Shown here: positions 63,645 to 64,000 of the stretch, one piece after another
Numbering within the stretch: position 1 is the stretch's first letter
How the letters are laid out: the number at the start of each line of letters is the position of its first letter
Assembly: GCF_023015805.1 (NCBI RefSeq)
Contig: NZ_JALKBA010000005.1
Span: forward strand, 1-64,000
Direction: 5' to 3'
DNA from: Cellulophaga sp. F20128
Lineage (GTDB): Bacteria > Bacteroidota > Bacteroidia > Flavobacteriales > Flavobacteriaceae
Length of the DNA: 64,000 nucleotides
Position numbers and translations under genes: made by a program
The notes under the pieces: generated by a model
What the model saw: only the letters and a program-made list of their open reading frames with translations
The model's database searches: none
What the model was told of the DNA's origin: nothing

Positions 63645-64000
63645 TTGAATAACAATATACTAAATACTGGGGTACAACAATTTATAAATGAAAATTTAAA
63701 CACTGACATCCTGTCACTTTTGCTAAAAAAGAGTGTTTTCGCATCTGTTTTATCCAAAGAATTGGTTGCACAGATAGAAGCCAAAAAGAAATGCAGAGAC
63801 AAGCTCCCCACTTGGTTCCAGACCAAGAATATTTACTACCCCAACAAATTAAATATTGAGCAAACCTCATCGGAACAAACCGCGATTTACAAAGCATCAA
63901 TCCCCACTAAAAACACCCTCCTAGATCTCACTGGTGGCTTTGGAGTGGATAGCTATTTTTTTAGTAAAAAAATGACTGCCGTTGTCCATTGTGAAATTGA
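63645..64000 (+). CDS. SAM-dependent methyltransferase-like protein, 5' part (cut by window end)
   Basis: An open frame runs from a TTG at 63645 to the window end, 118 codons. An N-terminal helical part precedes LLDLTGGFGVDSYFFSK, a typical class I methyltransferase SAM-binding motif, as in the THUMP-like-domain methyltransferases of Bacteroidota. No in-frame ATG precedes it: the frame is closed by a TAA at 63612-63614. The TTG start is provisional. It lies 7 bp after the AI-2E-type gene. Confidence 0.7.
   Translation, partial: MNNNILNTGVQQFINENLNTDILSLLLKKSVFASVLSKELVAQIEAKKKCRDKLPTWFQTKNIYYPNKLNIEQTSSEQTAIYKASIPTKNTLLDLTGGFGVDSYFFSKKMTAVVHCEI

Noticed and set aside
63640-63647. TAACTTTG as a promoter for the final methyltransferase gene
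   Set aside because: The nearest TTG is 28 bp upstream and the element overlaps the proposed start codon; co-transcription with the upstream gene is simpler.

Overview
The window is low-GC DNA from a member of the Bacteroidota, most probably a (marine) Flavobacteriaceae. Support comes from TAnnTTTG-type -7 promoter elements, the bacillithiol gene bshA, the GH3/beta-lactamase fusion beside it, paired Fe-S/CCG electron-transfer proteins, a TamB-like giant, an LptD-like barrel, DUF4159 and FabV, all in the arrangement and style of that family. The genus cannot be fixed from the sequence alone.

Layout. (1) 1-802: five copies of a ~111-bp intergenic repeat, then an AT-rich leader. (2) 803-15300 (+): a Wzx/Wzy-type surface polysaccharide operon. 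It holds UDP-GlcNAc C4-epimerase, UDP-glucose dehydrogenase and TviB/WbpO-type UDP-HexNAc dehydrogenase genes, a Wzx flippase, two pyruvyl-transferase-family proteins, an EpsG-type polymerase, five glycosyltransferases and a DUF2334-like deacetylase. A surface beta-helix lipoprotein (15303-17348, -) is convergent with it. (3) 17349-24435 (+): after a 350-bp regulatory gap come a PglA-like glycosyltransferase, a PLP-aminotransferase-like protein, a PglC-like initiating phosphoglycosyltransferase, a PglD-FemAB fusion, a second FemAB-like protein and a JmjC/cupin oxygenase. (4) 24497-36532: an unusual acyl-transfer island. Six paralogous GNAT/FemAB-like (BioF2-like fold) genes lie in tandem, with one MBOAT/SGNH pair inside the series (+) and a second MBOAT/SGNH pair convergent at its end (-). 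(5) 36801-47939 (-): housekeeping and envelope genes: bshA, GH3-beta-lactamase, an ABC-ATPase-named protein, two PH-domain proteins, two Fe-S proteins, MlaD-like, and an N-acetylmuramoyl-L-alanine amidase. (6) 48044-64000: lptD-like, fabV and ridA (+); an N-acetylglucosamine kinase-like gene, gap, pfkA and tamB (-); tsaD, rsmE, a DUF4159 gene, an AI-2E-type permease and a truncated methyltransferase (+).

How it may work together. Regions 2 and 3 plausibly build a uronic-acid-rich, pyruvylated, N-acetylated surface glycan on undecaprenyl phosphate. Region 4 would then decorate it: O-acetylation by the two MBOAT/SGNH pairs, and N-acylation or aminoacylation by up to eight FemAB/GNAT-fold enzymes. 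The export machinery (Wza, Wzc, Wzz types) is not in the window. The best candidate for an undescribed system is the FemAB-like array with its shared ~60-residue C-terminal module, its coupling to a JmjC-type oxygenase, and its flanking MBOAT/SGNH pairs. Its chemistry is inference. All calls are by reading motifs; no database search was run.
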